Source of the DNA: Pandoraea vervacti
Lineage (GTDB): Bacteria; Pseudomonadota; Gammaproteobacteria; Burkholderiales; Burkholderiaceae
Assembly: GCF_000934605.2 (NCBI RefSeq)
Contig: NZ_CP010897.2
Coordinates: 1,674,001 to 1,738,000 of the forward strand
Length of the DNA stretch: 64,000 nt
Direction: 5' to 3'
A program made the position numbers and the translations under genes. The notes beneath the pieces are model-generated. The model was not told where the DNA came from and ran no database searches. It saw only the letters and a list, made by a program, of their open reading frames with translations. Positions 10,710 to 19,967 of the stretch are shown one piece after another; the first letter of the stretch is position 1, and each line of letters starts with the position of its first letter.

Positions 10710-12269
10710 ATGTCGAAAAACGTTTTGTTGGGCGCTCGCTGGAAAACCGCGCTCGCGTCCGTCGCCGTGGCGTCCGCCGTGTTCGGTACCGCCCCGGCGT
10801 TCGCCGCCAAGGATGTCGTGATGGCCGTGCAGTCGACCTTCACGACGATGGATCCGTACGACGCGAACGATACGCTGTCGCAAGCCGTCGCGAAGTCGTT
10901 CTACGAAGGCATGTTCGGTTTCGACAAGGACATGAAGCTCGTGAACGTGCTCGCCGAGAGCTACACCGTCTCCCCGGACGGGCTTGTCTACACGATCAAG
11001 CTCAAGTCGGGCGTGAAGTTCCAGGACGGCACGACCTTCGACGCCGCTGCGGTGAAGGCGAACTTCGATCGCGTGACGAACCCGGAGAACAAGCTCAAGC
11101 GTTACAACCTGTACAAGGAAATCGCCAAGACGGAAGCGGTCGATCCGCACACGGTGAAGTTCACGCTGAAAGAACCGTTCTCGCCGTTCATCAACACGCT
11201 GGCGCACCCGTCGGCCGTGATCATCTCGCCTGAAGCGCTCAAGAAGTACGGCAAGGACATCGCGTCGCACCCGGTCGGCACCGGCCCGTTCGAGTTCGTC
11301 GAATGGAACCGTACCGATTACGTGAAGGTCAAGAAGTTCGACGGCTACTGGAAGAAGGGCTACCCGAAGGTCGACACGATCACCTTCAAGCCGGTCGTCG
11401 ACAACAACACGCGCGCGGCCGTCATGCAAACGGGCGAAGCCGGTTTCGCTTTCCCGGTGCCGTATGAGCAAGCCGACGGCCTGAAGGCCAGCGGCAAGGT
11501 CGACGTGATCGCCGGCCCCTCGATCATTCAGCGCTATGTGAGCTTCAACACGAAGCAAAAGCCGTTCGACGACGTGCGCGTGCGTCAGGCCATCAACTAC
11601 GCGATCAACAAGGAAGCGCTGGTAAAGGTGGCGTTCGCGGGCTACGCCATGCCGGCCGAAGGCGTGGTGCCCAAGGGCGTCGACTACGCGGCCAAGACCG
11701 GCCCGTGGCCGTACAACCCGGCCAAGGCCAAGGAACTGCTCAAGGAAGCGGGCTACCCGAACGGTTTCGAGACCACGCTGTGGTCGGCCTACACGTACAC
11801 GACGGCGCAGAAGGTGATCCAGTTCGTGCAGCAGCAACTGGCGCAGGTCGGCATCAAGGCGCAAGTGCGCGCCCTGGAAGCCGGTCAGCGCGTCGAGCTG
11901 GTCGAGTCCGCACCGGATCCCGACAAGGCGCCGGTGCGCATGTACTACGTGGGCTGGTCGTCGTCGACGGGCGAAGCCGACTGGGCGCTGCGTCCGCTGC
12001 TGAGCTCGGAGTCGTTCCCGCCGAAGCTCTTCAACACCGCCTACTACAAGAACGAGGCGGTCGACGCCGACTTCACCAAGGCGCTGCAGACAACCGACCG
12101 CGCCGAGAAGACGAAGCTGTACACGGATGCGCAACAGAAAATCTGGAACGATGCGCCGTGGGCCTTCCTCGTGACGGAAAAGCTGCTGTACGCGCGCAAC
12201 AAGAATCTGTCGGGCGTGTACACCATGCCTGACGGTTCGTTCAACTTCACCGATATCTCGATGAAGTAA
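10710..12269 (+). CDS. gsiB: Periplasmic peptide-binding protein (SBP family 5, GsiB-like)
   Basis: 519 aa. N-terminal signal peptide (positive MSKNVLLGARWKTA, hydrophobic stretch, cleavage probably after AFA near residue 33), then an extracellular solute-binding domain of family 5 with SYTVSPDGLVYTIKLKSGVKF and the HPVGTGPFEFVEW region. It captures the peptide for the permeases GsiC/GsiD. A 210-bp gap separates it from gsiA and a strong hairpin follows it, a usual arrangement for making more binding protein than permease. RBS AGAAGGAGAAAG. Confidence 0.9.
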   Translation: MSKNVLLGARWKTALASVAVASAVFGTAPAFAAKDVVMAVQSTFTTMDPYDANDTLSQAVAKSFYEGMFGFDKDMKLVNVLAESYTVSPDGLVYTIKLKSGVKFQDGTTFDAAAVKANFDRVTNPENKLKRYNLYKEIAKTEAVDPHTVKFTLKEPFSPFINTLAHPSAVIISPEALKKYGKDIASHPVGTGPFEFVEWNRTDYVKVKKFDGYWKKGYPKVDTITFKPVVDNNTRAAVMQTGEAGFAFPVPYEQADGLKASGKVDVIAGPSIIQRYVSFNTKQKPFDDVRVRQAINYAINKEALVKVAFAGYAMPAEGVVPKGVDYAAKTGPWPYNPAKAKELLKEAGYPNGFETTLWSAYTYTTAQKVIQFVQQQLAQVGIKAQVRALEAGQRVELVESAPDPDKAPVRMYYVGWSSSTGEADWALRPLLSSESFPPKLFNTAYYKNEAVDADFTKALQTTDRAEKTKLYTDAQQKIWNDAPWAFLVTEKLLYARNKNLSGVYTMPDGSFNFTDISMK

Positions 12270-12319
12270 TCGAAGCCATCACCGGTGAAGTCGAGCGCAA
12301 TGCGCTCGCGTGATGTTCC

Positions 12320-12349
12320 CCGCGCCGCCGGCTCCGGCTGGCGGCGCGG
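12320..12349 (+). terminator. Intercistronic hairpin between gsiB and gsiC
   Basis: Perfect 10-bp GC stem CCGCGCCGCC / GGCGGCGCGG with a 10-nt loop, followed only by TTT. Without a full T tract it is more likely a partial terminator or mRNA-stabilising structure than a full stop. Confidence 0.5.
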
Positions 12350-12394
12350 TTTACCGCAAGACACGGTTTTGGCAAGACGTTCGGCAAGATTGCG

Positions 12395-13315
12395 ATGCTC
12401 AATTACTTTCTCAAACGCCTGCTCGGCCTGATCCCCACGCTGCTGATCGTGGCAGTGCTGGTGTTCGCGTTCGTGCACATGCTGCCGGGCGACCCGGCGC
12501 GTCTGGCCGCGGGTCCGCAGGCGGACGAGGCGACCGTGGCGCTGGTGCGCCAGGATCTCGGCCTCGACAAGCCGCTGCTCACCCAGTTCACGAACTTCAT
12601 CACGCACGCGGTGCGTGGCGACTTCGGTCTGTCCATGCGCAGCAAGCAACCTGTCTCGCAGGAGATCTCCAGCCGCTTCATGCCAACGCTGTGGCTCACG
12701 CTGGTGAGCATGGTCTGGTCGGTGCTGATCGGCATGGGCCTCGGGGTAGCGTCCGCCGTGTGGCGCAACCGCTGGCCGGATCGGCTCGGTATGACGTTCG
12801 CCGTGTCGGGTATCTCGTTCCCGGCGTTCGCACTCGGCATGTTGCTGATGCAGATTTTCTCCGTGCAACTGGGCTGGCTGCCGACCATTGGCGCCGACTC
12901 CTGGAAGAGCTACATCCTGCCCTCGATCACGCTGGGCGCGGCAGTGGCCGCCGTGATGGCGCGCTTTACCCGCTCCGCCTTCGTCGAGGTGCTGCACGAG
13001 GACTTCGTGCGCACCGCGCGGGCGAAGGGGCTCAACGAAATGCACGTGGTGTTCAAGCATGCGCTGCGCAACGCCATGATTCCCGTCGTGACCATGATGG
13101 GATTGCAGTTCGGTTTTCTGCTCGGCGGCTCGATCGTCGTCGAGGTGGTGTTCAACTGGCCCGGACTCGGACGCCTGCTGATCGACTCCGTCGAGATGCG
13201 CGACTATCCGGTGATTCAGGCGCTGGTGCTTCTGTTCTCGCTTGAGTTCATTCTGATCAACCTCGTGGTCGACGTGCTGTACGCCGTCATCAACCCGACC
13301 ATTCGTTACAAGTGA
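12395..13315 (+). CDS. gsiC: Peptide ABC transporter permease (GsiC/DppB-like)
   Basis: 306 aa, six predicted membrane helices. First helix LLGLIPTLLIVAVLVFAFVH is typical of DppB/GsiC proteins, followed by the periplasmic loop with the LPGDPARLAAGP motif and the cytoplasmic EAA-type loop DFVRTARAKGLNEMHVVFKH. It partners with the GsiD-like permease (next gene, 10-bp gap) to form the pore. Confidence 0.92.
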   Translation: MLNYFLKRLLGLIPTLLIVAVLVFAFVHMLPGDPARLAAGPQADEATVALVRQDLGLDKPLLTQFTNFITHAVRGDFGLSMRSKQPVSQEISSRFMPTLWLTLVSMVWSVLIGMGLGVASAVWRNRWPDRLGMTFAVSGISFPAFALGMLLMQIFSVQLGWLPTIGADSWKSYILPSITLGAAVAAVMARFTRSAFVEVLHEDFVRTARAKGLNEMHVVFKHALRNAMIPVVTMMGLQFGFLLGGSIVVEVVFNWPGLGRLLIDSVEMRDYPVIQALVLLFSLEFILINLVVDVLYAVINPTIRYK

Positions 13316-13325
13316 GGCAAGCAAG

Positions 13326-14240
13326 ATGAGCGCAAGCCAACCGACAACTCAACCGGGTGCAGCGAACGCGGCCGCCGCGAGCGGCAACCGGGTGCGCACG
13401 CCGTGGCGCGAATTCTGGCGCAAGTTCAGGAAGCAGCACGTTGCGATGGTCGCCGGCGTGTTCGTGCTGCTGCTGGTCGTTCTCGCGATTCTCGCGCCGC
13501 ACCTCGTGCCGTTCGATCCGGAGAATTTCTTCGACTATGACGCGCTCAATGCGGGCCCGTCCGCGAAGCATTGGTTCGGCGTGGACTCGCTCGGTCGCGA
13601 CATCTTCAGCCGCGTGCTCGCGGGCACGCGCATCTCGCTGGCCGCCGGCTTCGGCTCGGTCGCGCTGGGCGCGATGATCGGCACAGTGCTCGGGCTGCTC
13701 GCCGGATATTACGAGGGCTGGTGGGACCGCATCGTCATGCGTATCTCCGATGTGCTGTTCGCCTTCCCGGGTATCCTGCTCGCCATCGGCGTAGTGGCCG
13801 TGCTGGGTAACGGCATGATCAACGTGATCGTGGCCGTGGCCATTTTCTCGATCCCCGCGTTTGCGCGGCTCGTACGTGGCAACACGCTGGTGCTCAAGCA
13901 TCTGACGTACATCGAAGCGGCGCGCTCCATCGGCGCGTCGGATTGGACGATCATCATGCGGCATATTCTGCCAGGCACGGTGTCGTCGATCGTCGTATAT
14001 TTCTCGATGCGCATCGGCACGTCCATCATCACGGCGGCAAGCCTGTCGTTCCTCGGGCTGGGCGCGCAGCCGCCTACGCCGGAGTGGGGCGCGATGCTCA
14101 ACGAAGCGCGCGCCGACATGGTCAATGCGCCGCACATCGCCATTTTCCCGAGCCTGGCCATCTTCCTGACCGTGCTCGCCTTCAATCTGCTCGGCGACGG
14201 CCTGCGCGACGCGCTCGATCCGAAGCTAGACCGGCATTGA
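13326..14240 (+). CDS. gsiD: Peptide ABC transporter permease (GsiD/DppC-like)
   Basis: 304 aa, with the OppC-type N-terminal region (WREFWRKFRKQHVAMVAGVF), the AKHWFGVDSLGRDIFSRVLAG motif characteristic of DppC/GsiD and the EAA loop YIEAARSIGASDWTIIMRHI. Forms a heterodimer with the GsiC-like protein. The gene is 36 bp ahead of the P1-family peptidase start, so transport and cleavage are probably co-expressed. Confidence 0.92.
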   Translation: MSASQPTTQPGAANAAAASGNRVRTPWREFWRKFRKQHVAMVAGVFVLLLVVLAILAPHLVPFDPENFFDYDALNAGPSAKHWFGVDSLGRDIFSRVLAGTRISLAAGFGSVALGAMIGTVLGLLAGYYEGWWDRIVMRISDVLFAFPGILLAIGVVAVLGNGMINVIVAVAIFSIPAFARLVRGNTLVLKHLTYIEAARSIGASDWTIIMRHILPGTVSSIVVYFSMRIGTSIITAASLSFLGLGAQPPTPEWGAMLNEARADMVNAPHIAIFPSLAIFLTVLAFNLLGDGLRDALDPKLDRH

Positions 14241-14276
14241 CGCACTGATGCATTGATGTTTTCACTGGAGCGCGAA

Positions 14277-15407
14277 ATGATCCCCGTGTCAGAGTTTCGC
14301 GAAGCGTTGTTCGGCGCACCCCATGTCGGGCTTCTGCCCGCCGGGCCGCGCGACGCGATCACCGACGTGCCCGGGGTCTTCGTTGGCCATGTCACGCTCG
14401 CCGACGGACCGGTGCAAACGGGCGTGACGGTTGTCTGCCCGACACCGGCGAGCCCGGCAGACGCCGGCGGCGCGAGTCCCGACGCGGCGTCGCCGAGCGT
14501 GCAGTGGGATCCATTTCGCACCAAGATTCCCGCCGGCGCCGCCGTCATCAACGGCTTCGGCAAGAGTGTCGGTCTGATGCAGATCGACGAACTCGGTGTG
14601 GTGGAAGCGCCGCTGGCGCTGACCAACACGTTCTCCGTCAGTCACGTCGCCCTGGGCCAGCTGCGCGCGGCCATCGCAGCTAACCCGGACATCGGTCGCG
14701 GCGCACCATCGCTCAATCCGACGGTGTTCGAGTGCAACGACGGCTACCTCAACGACATGCAGGCGTTCGCCGTGACGGAGGCGCATTACGCACAGGCGCT
14801 CGCGAACGCGTCGTCGGACTTCGCGCAAGGGGCCGTCGGTGCGGGACGCGGCATGTCCAGTTTTGGCCTCAAGGGCGGGATCGGGTCGGCATCGCGTCTC
14901 GTGGAAACGGCGGGCGCGGCGTTTACCGTGGGGGTGCTGGTGCTGTCGAACTTCGGCCGCCCGTCGCAGCTGACCATCGCCGGTCGGCACGTCGGCCCGG
15001 TCCTCGACGAGCGCCTCGCGCATCCCGAACAACGCGCCGCGCCTGAGCGGGGCTCCATCATCATGCTGGTGGCCACCGATGCGCCACTCGACGCGCGGCA
15101 ATTGCGCCGCGTGGCGACACGCACCGGCGCCGGGCTGGCGCGTACCGGTTCGGTCTACGGCCACGGCAGCGGCGATGTTGCGCTGGCGCTCACGACGGGG
15201 TACACGATGGCGCACGATGCCATGGGGCGCGTCGCACCTGCGGCGCTCGTGCCCGATGCATTGCTCGATCCGATTTTCCAGGCGACGGCCGACGCCACCG
15301 AACAGGCGATCCTGCACGCCCTCTTTGCTGCCGAGTCCGTGCTCGGGCGCGACGCTCACGTGCGACGCGCACTGGCGGACGTGCTGCCCGACTGGGCCAC
15401 GCTCTAG
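14277..15407 (+). CDS. P1-family peptidase (DmpA/BapA-like aminopeptidase)
   Basis: 376 aa autoproteolytic N-terminal-nucleophile-type enzyme. The self-cleavage motif GSIIMLVATDAPL is present, predicting cleavage between Gly259 and Ser260 and Ser260 as nucleophile. FGLKGGIGSASR, DVPGVFVGHVTL and GHGSGDVALALTTGYT are family signatures. DmpA cleaves N-terminal L-residues and D-amides, and BapA cleaves beta-peptides; the substrate here is open. ATG at 14277 is chosen since GGAG lies 6 nt before it; an upstream ATG at 14253 lacks one. No signal peptide is seen, so it should act in the cytoplasm on imported peptides. Confidence 0.88.
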   Translation: MIPVSEFREALFGAPHVGLLPAGPRDAITDVPGVFVGHVTLADGPVQTGVTVVCPTPASPADAGGASPDAASPSVQWDPFRTKIPAGAAVINGFGKSVGLMQIDELGVVEAPLALTNTFSVSHVALGQLRAAIAANPDIGRGAPSLNPTVFECNDGYLNDMQAFAVTEAHYAQALANASSDFAQGAVGAGRGMSSFGLKGGIGSASRLVETAGAAFTVGVLVLSNFGRPSQLTIAGRHVGPVLDERLAHPEQRAAPERGSIIMLVATDAPLDARQLRRVATRTGAGLARTGSVYGHGSGDVALALTTGYTMAHDAMGRVAPAALVPDALLDPIFQATADATEQAILHALFAAESVLGRDAHVRRALADVLPDWATL

Positions 15408-15420
15408 GCCGGCAGTCGAT

Positions 15421-15448
15421 GCCGGCCCGGTCCTGAGGCCGGGCCGGC
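15421..15448 (+). terminator. Intercistronic hairpin between P1 peptidase and M55 peptidase
   Basis: Perfect 10-bp arms GCCGGCCCGG / CCGGGCCGGC with an 8-nt loop and no T tract. Likely an mRNA-structure element within the operon. Confidence 0.45.
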
Positions 15449-15460
15449 GCCATTCATGAG

Positions 15461-16291
15461 ATGACCGACATTATGCGAATCCTGATTTCCACCGATATCG
15501 AAGGCGTCGCGGGCGTTTTCCATGCCGAACAGACGCGCGCCGGGAACGGCGAGTACGAGCGGGCACGCCGCTGGATGACGCGCGAGGCCAACGCGGCCGT
15601 CGAAGGCGCTTTTGCCGGCGGCGCGAACGAAGTGATGGTGAACGACTCGCACGGCGGCTTTCGCAATCTGCTGCCCGACGAACTCGATCCACGCGCACGT
15701 CTGGTGCTGGGCAAACCACGCTATCTGGGCATGGTCGCCGGGGTGGAAGCCGGTTGCGATGCGCTGTTCATGATCGGTTATCACGGCAAGGCGCAGAGTG
15801 CCGGGATTCTGGCGCATACGATCAACAGCTTCGCGTTCGCGCGCGTCTGGTTGGGCGGCGTGGAGGCGAGCGAAGCGATGTTGTACGGCGCGCTGGCCGG
15901 CGAACGGGGCGTGCCGATGATCATGGCCAGCGGCGACGACGTCTTTTGCGAGGAAACGCGGCTCATCTTCCCGTCGGCGCGGTACGTGCAGACGAAAGCG
16001 GCGTGGGGGCAGGGCAGCGGCATGACGCTCAGTCCCTCGCAGTCGTGCGATCTGATCCGCGAAGCTGCCAAGGTGTCGCTCGAAGACTCGCGCAAGTGGC
16101 ATACCTACACTGTGCAAACGCCCGTCGAAGTGCGTTTGCAGGCCCAGACGACGGCGCTGGCCGATCTGTTTTGCCAGTGGCCGACGCTCGAGCGCATCGA
16201 CGGCGTCACCCTCCAGTTCGAAGCGCCCAGTGTGGAGGCTGCGGTTCGCATGCTGAACTGCTTGTCCGCCATGTCGTTCATGCTGCGTTGA
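15461..16291 (+). CDS. dppA: M55 family D-aminopeptidase (DppA-like)
   Basis: 276 aa. The zinc-site motif SxDxEG is present (ISTDIEGVAGVF), with the conserved VMVNDSHGG and IGYHGKA segments that supply more metal and catalytic residues. Bacillus DppA, the founding M55 enzyme, is a zinc D-aminopeptidase encoded in a dipeptide transport operon, as here. Start uncertain between ATG 15461 and ATG 15473 (MRILIST); neither has a strong ribosome site. It closes a set of three different peptidases with a peptide importer. Confidence 0.9.
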   Translation: MTDIMRILISTDIEGVAGVFHAEQTRAGNGEYERARRWMTREANAAVEGAFAGGANEVMVNDSHGGFRNLLPDELDPRARLVLGKPRYLGMVAGVEAGCDALFMIGYHGKAQSAGILAHTINSFAFARVWLGGVEASEAMLYGALAGERGVPMIMASGDDVFCEETRLIFPSARYVQTKAAWGQGSGMTLSPSQSCDLIREAAKVSLEDSRKWHTYTVQTPVEVRLQAQTTALADLFCQWPTLERIDGVTLQFEAPSVEAAVRMLNCLSAMSFMLR

Positions 16292-16663
16292 ACAAGATCT
16301 GACCGCCCATCGCCCGCCGAGCGGGGGAAACAGGACACGGAGGACACGGAGGACACGGAGGACACGGAATTCGCCGCTTCGAATGCAGGGACCCCGGTCC
16401 AAATCGGGGCTTAACCTTTTGATTTGCAGGGGAATTGTGGCGTTTTGTCATCGGTTTTTCCCTGTCAACCGATCAGCCATTGCCTGCGCAACCGCGCCAG
16501 CCTTGGTGCAGCGTTTTTGCGTTGTTACAACGCCACTCGATTAGGGTTCACCGCGTCAGAACGTCAAGGGCGGACGTGCGATAATCCGTAATATTTTGTA
16601 ACAGCTGCACCGATTCAGGGCAGTTACGGTTTATTGAGCGTCGGCGAACGTCGACGGTGAATC
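16292..16663. other. Intergenic region after the peptide island
   Basis: 372 bp with no gene seen. Holds the 4 x 9-bp repeat at 16333-16368, and a less GC-rich stretch just before the next gene that probably carries its promoter. Confidence 0.6.
16333..16368. repeat. Perfect 9-bp tandem repeat, 4 copies
   Basis: Four identical GGACACGGA units. No open frame uses it; it lies 41 bp after the M55 peptidase stop. Confidence 0.9.
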
Positions 16664-17590
16664 ATGGATATCAGAAACGCCCGACGCTGGGCGGAGCCCG
16701 GCGCGAAGCGCTACGTCGGCGCACTTATGGTGGTACTGGCTGCGTTTCTCATGCGCAGCCTCCTGCATCCGGTGCTCGACCACTCGATGCCGGGACTCTT
16801 TTTCGTTTGCGCGGCCATCATCGTCGAGTTCACCTGGGGGCTCGGGCCGGCCATCATGGCGATGGTCATCAGCATTCCGATTTTCGATTTTTTCTTCGTG
16901 CCGCCGTTTCGCGACATCGCCGAGCTGGATCGTCGCGACGTGTTGATCGTGACTGGGTTCCTGCTGATCACCCCGCTCGCTGTCGCGCTCATCGAGCGCC
17001 TGCGCCGCGCACAATATCGCGCCGAACTGATCGCCGAAGTCGCGCAGACCCGCTACGAAATGCTGCTGCGCGCCGAGAATGAGCGTATGGTGCTGTCCGA
17101 CTCCGTGCAGTTGGGCAACGCCCTGATGACATACCTGACGAAGCATCTCGATTCCATCGTCTATCTGGCCAATCGCGCCATACACTACGAATTCATCGAT
17201 GAACATTTCCGGCGCGAGACGGGTGTTGCGCCCGAAGCCATCAAGCGTGAGGGTTTGCGCGCGCTGCTGCATCCGGATGATGCACAGCGCATGACCGGAC
17301 TTTTTTCGGCAGATGGCGAACCGCCGCAACAGGGCGCCCACAATTTGCGAATTCGCAAGCGCGACGGCAGTTTCGACGTGATGCATTGCGAGTTGCAACA
17401 CTTTCGCGCCCACGTGGGCACCTATGTGATCCTGCGCGTGCATACGGGGCCGGCCGTGCGTCCGGTGACACCGTTGCATACCGTTTCGCCGGCATCGGGC
17501 GCATCCAACACATCTTCTACGAGCAGTGCGCCGACCACGCGCGACGTGCCACAGACGAACGGCACGCCGATCGTCACCGGCGGGGTATGA
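16664..17590 (+). CDS. DUF4118 (KdpD-type membrane) plus PAS protein without kinase domain
   Basis: 308 aa. Residues about 15-105 are four closely packed membrane helices of the DUF4118/KdpD type (MVVLAAFLMRSLL, GLFFVCAAIIVEFTWGLGP, IMAMVISIPIFDFFFVPPF, VLIVTGFLLITPLAVALIE). A charged helix leads into a PAS-like domain at about 145-255 (DSIVYLANRAIHYEFIDEHF, RALLHPDDAQRM, IRKRDGSFDVMHCELQ). The last 50 residues are Thr/Ser/Pro rich. No histidine kinase, GGDEF or response domain follows, so the output is unknown. Its stop overlaps the next gene start (ATGA), implying a joint function with that hydrolase. Confidence 0.75.
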   Translation: MDIRNARRWAEPGAKRYVGALMVVLAAFLMRSLLHPVLDHSMPGLFFVCAAIIVEFTWGLGPAIMAMVISIPIFDFFFVPPFRDIAELDRRDVLIVTGFLLITPLAVALIERLRRAQYRAELIAEVAQTRYEMLLRAENERMVLSDSVQLGNALMTYLTKHLDSIVYLANRAIHYEFIDEHFRRETGVAPEAIKREGLRALLHPDDAQRMTGLFSADGEPPQQGAHNLRIRKRDGSFDVMHCELQHFRAHVGTYVILRVHTGPAVRPVTPLHTVSPASGASNTSSTSSAPTTRDVPQTNGTPIVTGGV

Positions 17591-18462
17591 CCATGTTTGA
17601 CCAGAATATCTTCTACAAAGGCGGCGAACATGCCGTGCTGCTGTTGCCGGGGCTATCGAGCACGCCGCTCGAGATGCGCCCGGTGGCAAAAGCGTTGCAC
17701 CGCGATGGCTATACCGTGTCGGTGCCTCACATCGAGGGCTACGGTCTGGGTTCGCCGTGCACGCACTGGCGCGAATGGATTGTCGCCGCGCGCGCGAAGT
17801 ATCGCGAACTGCGCGATGCGCACGAGACCGTGTCGTTGTGCGGCCTGAGCATGGGCGCCACGCTGGCGCTGGCCGTTGCCGAAGAAGAACCGGATGTCGC
17901 CGCGATTTCGGTGCTCGCCGTCACGCTGGTGTATGACGGCTGGACGATCCCACTGGCGTATCCGCTGCTCGATCTGCTCTATCACCTGCCGTTCGGGCGT
18001 CGCTATCGCTATTACGAAAAGGCGCCGTTCGGACTGAAGAACGAAGCGCTGCGCGCCCGCGTCGAGAAGTCGATGTCGCTGCACGACGCCTCCGAAATCG
18101 GCTCGGCCTCGCTGCCGATCGCCCATCTCTACAACGCGCGCCGCCTCGCGTCTCACGTGCGCAACCGGCTCGATCGCGTGAGCGCGGACTGCCTCATCGT
18201 GCATGCGGTGGACGACGATACGGCCAGCCCGCACAACGCCCGCATGGTCTACAACGGCGTGTCGTCGGAAGTAAAGCAGAAGTGTCTGCTCGGTGAGAGT
18301 TATCACATCCTGACGATGGATAACGAGCGTGAGACGGTGGCCGACGAAACGCGTCGATTCTTCCGCGATGCGATCGCGCGTCGCACGGGTGCCGCCACCT
18401 CGGAGACCCGCATCATTTCCAAGGCGCTGTTGCGCGCCAAACGCCGTCAGTCGGCTGCCTGA
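17587..18462 (+). CDS. Alpha/beta-fold hydrolase (carboxylesterase-like)
   Basis: 291 aa. The nucleophile elbow GLSMGA (Ser), the acid in HAVDDDT and the histidine in SYHILTMD give a complete triad; AVLLLPGLSSTPLEM is the oxyanion-hole strand. It resembles monoacylglycerol lipase/Est30-type esterases. The ATG at 17587 overlaps the upstream DUF4118-PAS gene by 4 bp; ATG 17593 is a possible alternative. Substrate unknown. The next gene cluster encodes a Ugp-type importer, but 160 bp separate them. Confidence 0.85.
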   Translation: MTMFDQNIFYKGGEHAVLLLPGLSSTPLEMRPVAKALHRDGYTVSVPHIEGYGLGSPCTHWREWIVAARAKYRELRDAHETVSLCGLSMGATLALAVAEEEPDVAAISVLAVTLVYDGWTIPLAYPLLDLLYHLPFGRRYRYYEKAPFGLKNEALRARVEKSMSLHDASEIGSASLPIAHLYNARRLASHVRNRLDRVSADCLIVHAVDDDTASPHNARMVYNGVSSEVKQKCLLGESYHILTMDNERETVADETRRFFRDAIARRTGAATSETRIISKALLRAKRRQSAA

Positions 18463-18622
18463 TCCGCGCGATCTGCCTCGTCACCGGCCGCCGGATATCC
18501 GATGGCCTTGCGAGCCGCGCCGGTGCTGAGGCACGCGATGTCATCAAACTGCCATCGTTGGCCGGTTAAGGTCGGGTTTTTCCGACCCAGTCGCCTGTGC
18601 GCGACGCCGCGCCGATTCAGCC

Positions 18623-19852
18623 ATGTCATCGCTCGTCATCGAATCCGTCAGCAAGCAGTGGGGCGACACGCACGCACTTCATGAGGTGAGTTTTGCCGCC
18701 GACGCAGGCTCGCTCGTGGTGCTGCTCGGTCCGTCAGGTTGCGGCAAGTCGACGCTGCTGCGCATGATCGCGGGCCTGGAGACGCCGACGCACGGCCGCA
18801 TTCTGTTGGGCGGCGACGATGTGACGGCCTTGCCGCCGGCGCGTCGCAAGCTCTCGATGGTGTTTCAGTCGTATGCGCTGTTCCCGCATCTGTCGGTGCG
18901 CGAGAACCTGCTGTTCGGCCTGCGCGTGCGCCGCGAGCCGACACGCGACTATCCGCACCGCCTCGCGCGCGTCGCGTCGCTGCTGGGGCTGGAGCCCTAT
19001 CTGGAGCGCAAGCCGTCGCAACTCTCGGGCGGACAGCAACAGCGCGTTGCGCTGGGCCGCGCCGTCATTGCCGAGACGTCCGTCTGCCTGATGGACGAGC
19101 CGCTCTCGAATCTCGACGCGCAACTGCGTCAGGAAATGCGTCGCGAGATCCGCGCGCTGCAACAGCAGCTCGGCATGACGCTCATCTACGTGACTCACGA
19201 CCAGACCGAAGCGATGAGCATGGCCGATCAGGTCGTGCTTCTGCGTGGCGGGCGCATCGAACAACACGGCGCACCGCACGCGCTGTATGCCACCCCGTCC
19301 ACGCGTTTCGCCGCGAGCTTCATCGGCACGCCGCCGATGCATCTGCTTCGATTGGTGCGTCATGGTGACTCGCTGGTGCCCGCCGGACAGACTGGCCCGG
19401 CGCTCGCGCAGGCCGGTCGGCTCGACAGCGTATTGCTCGGCCTTCGCCCGGAACATGTGCGTGCGGTGGCGCCGACGTCCATCGGTGCGGTGCTCGCCAC
19501 GGTGAGTGCCGTCGAATATCTGGGTGCCGATACGCTGGTGGCCTGCACGCTGGGCGACGCCGGAGCGATTGCCACGCGTGTGCCGGGCCATCGGCCGTTC
19601 CTGCCGGGCGACGCGATCGGTCTGCAGTGGGACGTCGCCGATCAGCATCTGTTCGACGCGACGTCGGGCGAGCGCATCGCGCATGCCGACCTTGCCGCCC
19701 TTGCCGCTCTTGCCGCAGCGGCGCCCGGTGTCGCGCCACCGGGGCGGGCATCGTCCGCGGCAACGGAGGATGCGCTCTCGCGCGCTCCGGCTGGCGGCGC
19801 CCTGGCCGGCACCGTTGCCGCGGCCGCCACGATCGCCGAACAACACGCCTGA
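18623..19852 (+). CDS. Ugp/Mal-type ABC importer ATP-binding protein
   Basis: 409 aa. Walker A LLGPSGCGKST, Q-loop FQSYALFPHLSV, signature LSGGQQQRVALGRA, Walker B VCLMDEPLSNLDA, and H-loop VTHDQTEAMSM, followed by the OB-type regulatory domain (LGLRPEHV) typical of UgpC/MalK. The final ~50 residues are Ala-rich low complexity, beyond the usual end. It is first in the order ATPase, binding protein, two permeases. Confidence 0.9.
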   Translation: MSSLVIESVSKQWGDTHALHEVSFAADAGSLVVLLGPSGCGKSTLLRMIAGLETPTHGRILLGGDDVTALPPARRKLSMVFQSYALFPHLSVRENLLFGLRVRREPTRDYPHRLARVASLLGLEPYLERKPSQLSGGQQQRVALGRAVIAETSVCLMDEPLSNLDAQLRQEMRREIRALQQQLGMTLIYVTHDQTEAMSMADQVVLLRGGRIEQHGAPHALYATPSTRFAASFIGTPPMHLLRLVRHGDSLVPAGQTGPALAQAGRLDSVLLGLRPEHVRAVAPTSIGAVLATVSAVEYLGADTLVACTLGDAGAIATRVPGHRPFLPGDAIGLQWDVADQHLFDATSGERIAHADLAALAALAAAAPGVAPPGRASSAATEDALSRAPAGGALAGTVAAAATIAEQHA

Positions 19853-19967
19853 ACGCGGGCCTGCCGCTGCGGCGGCCGTCGCTTGTTCGACGCGCTCGAG
19901 CAGCAGACACCTCCGGCATCGATCACCCGATACATCACCACCACGCTTACATGGGGAACCCAGAGAA

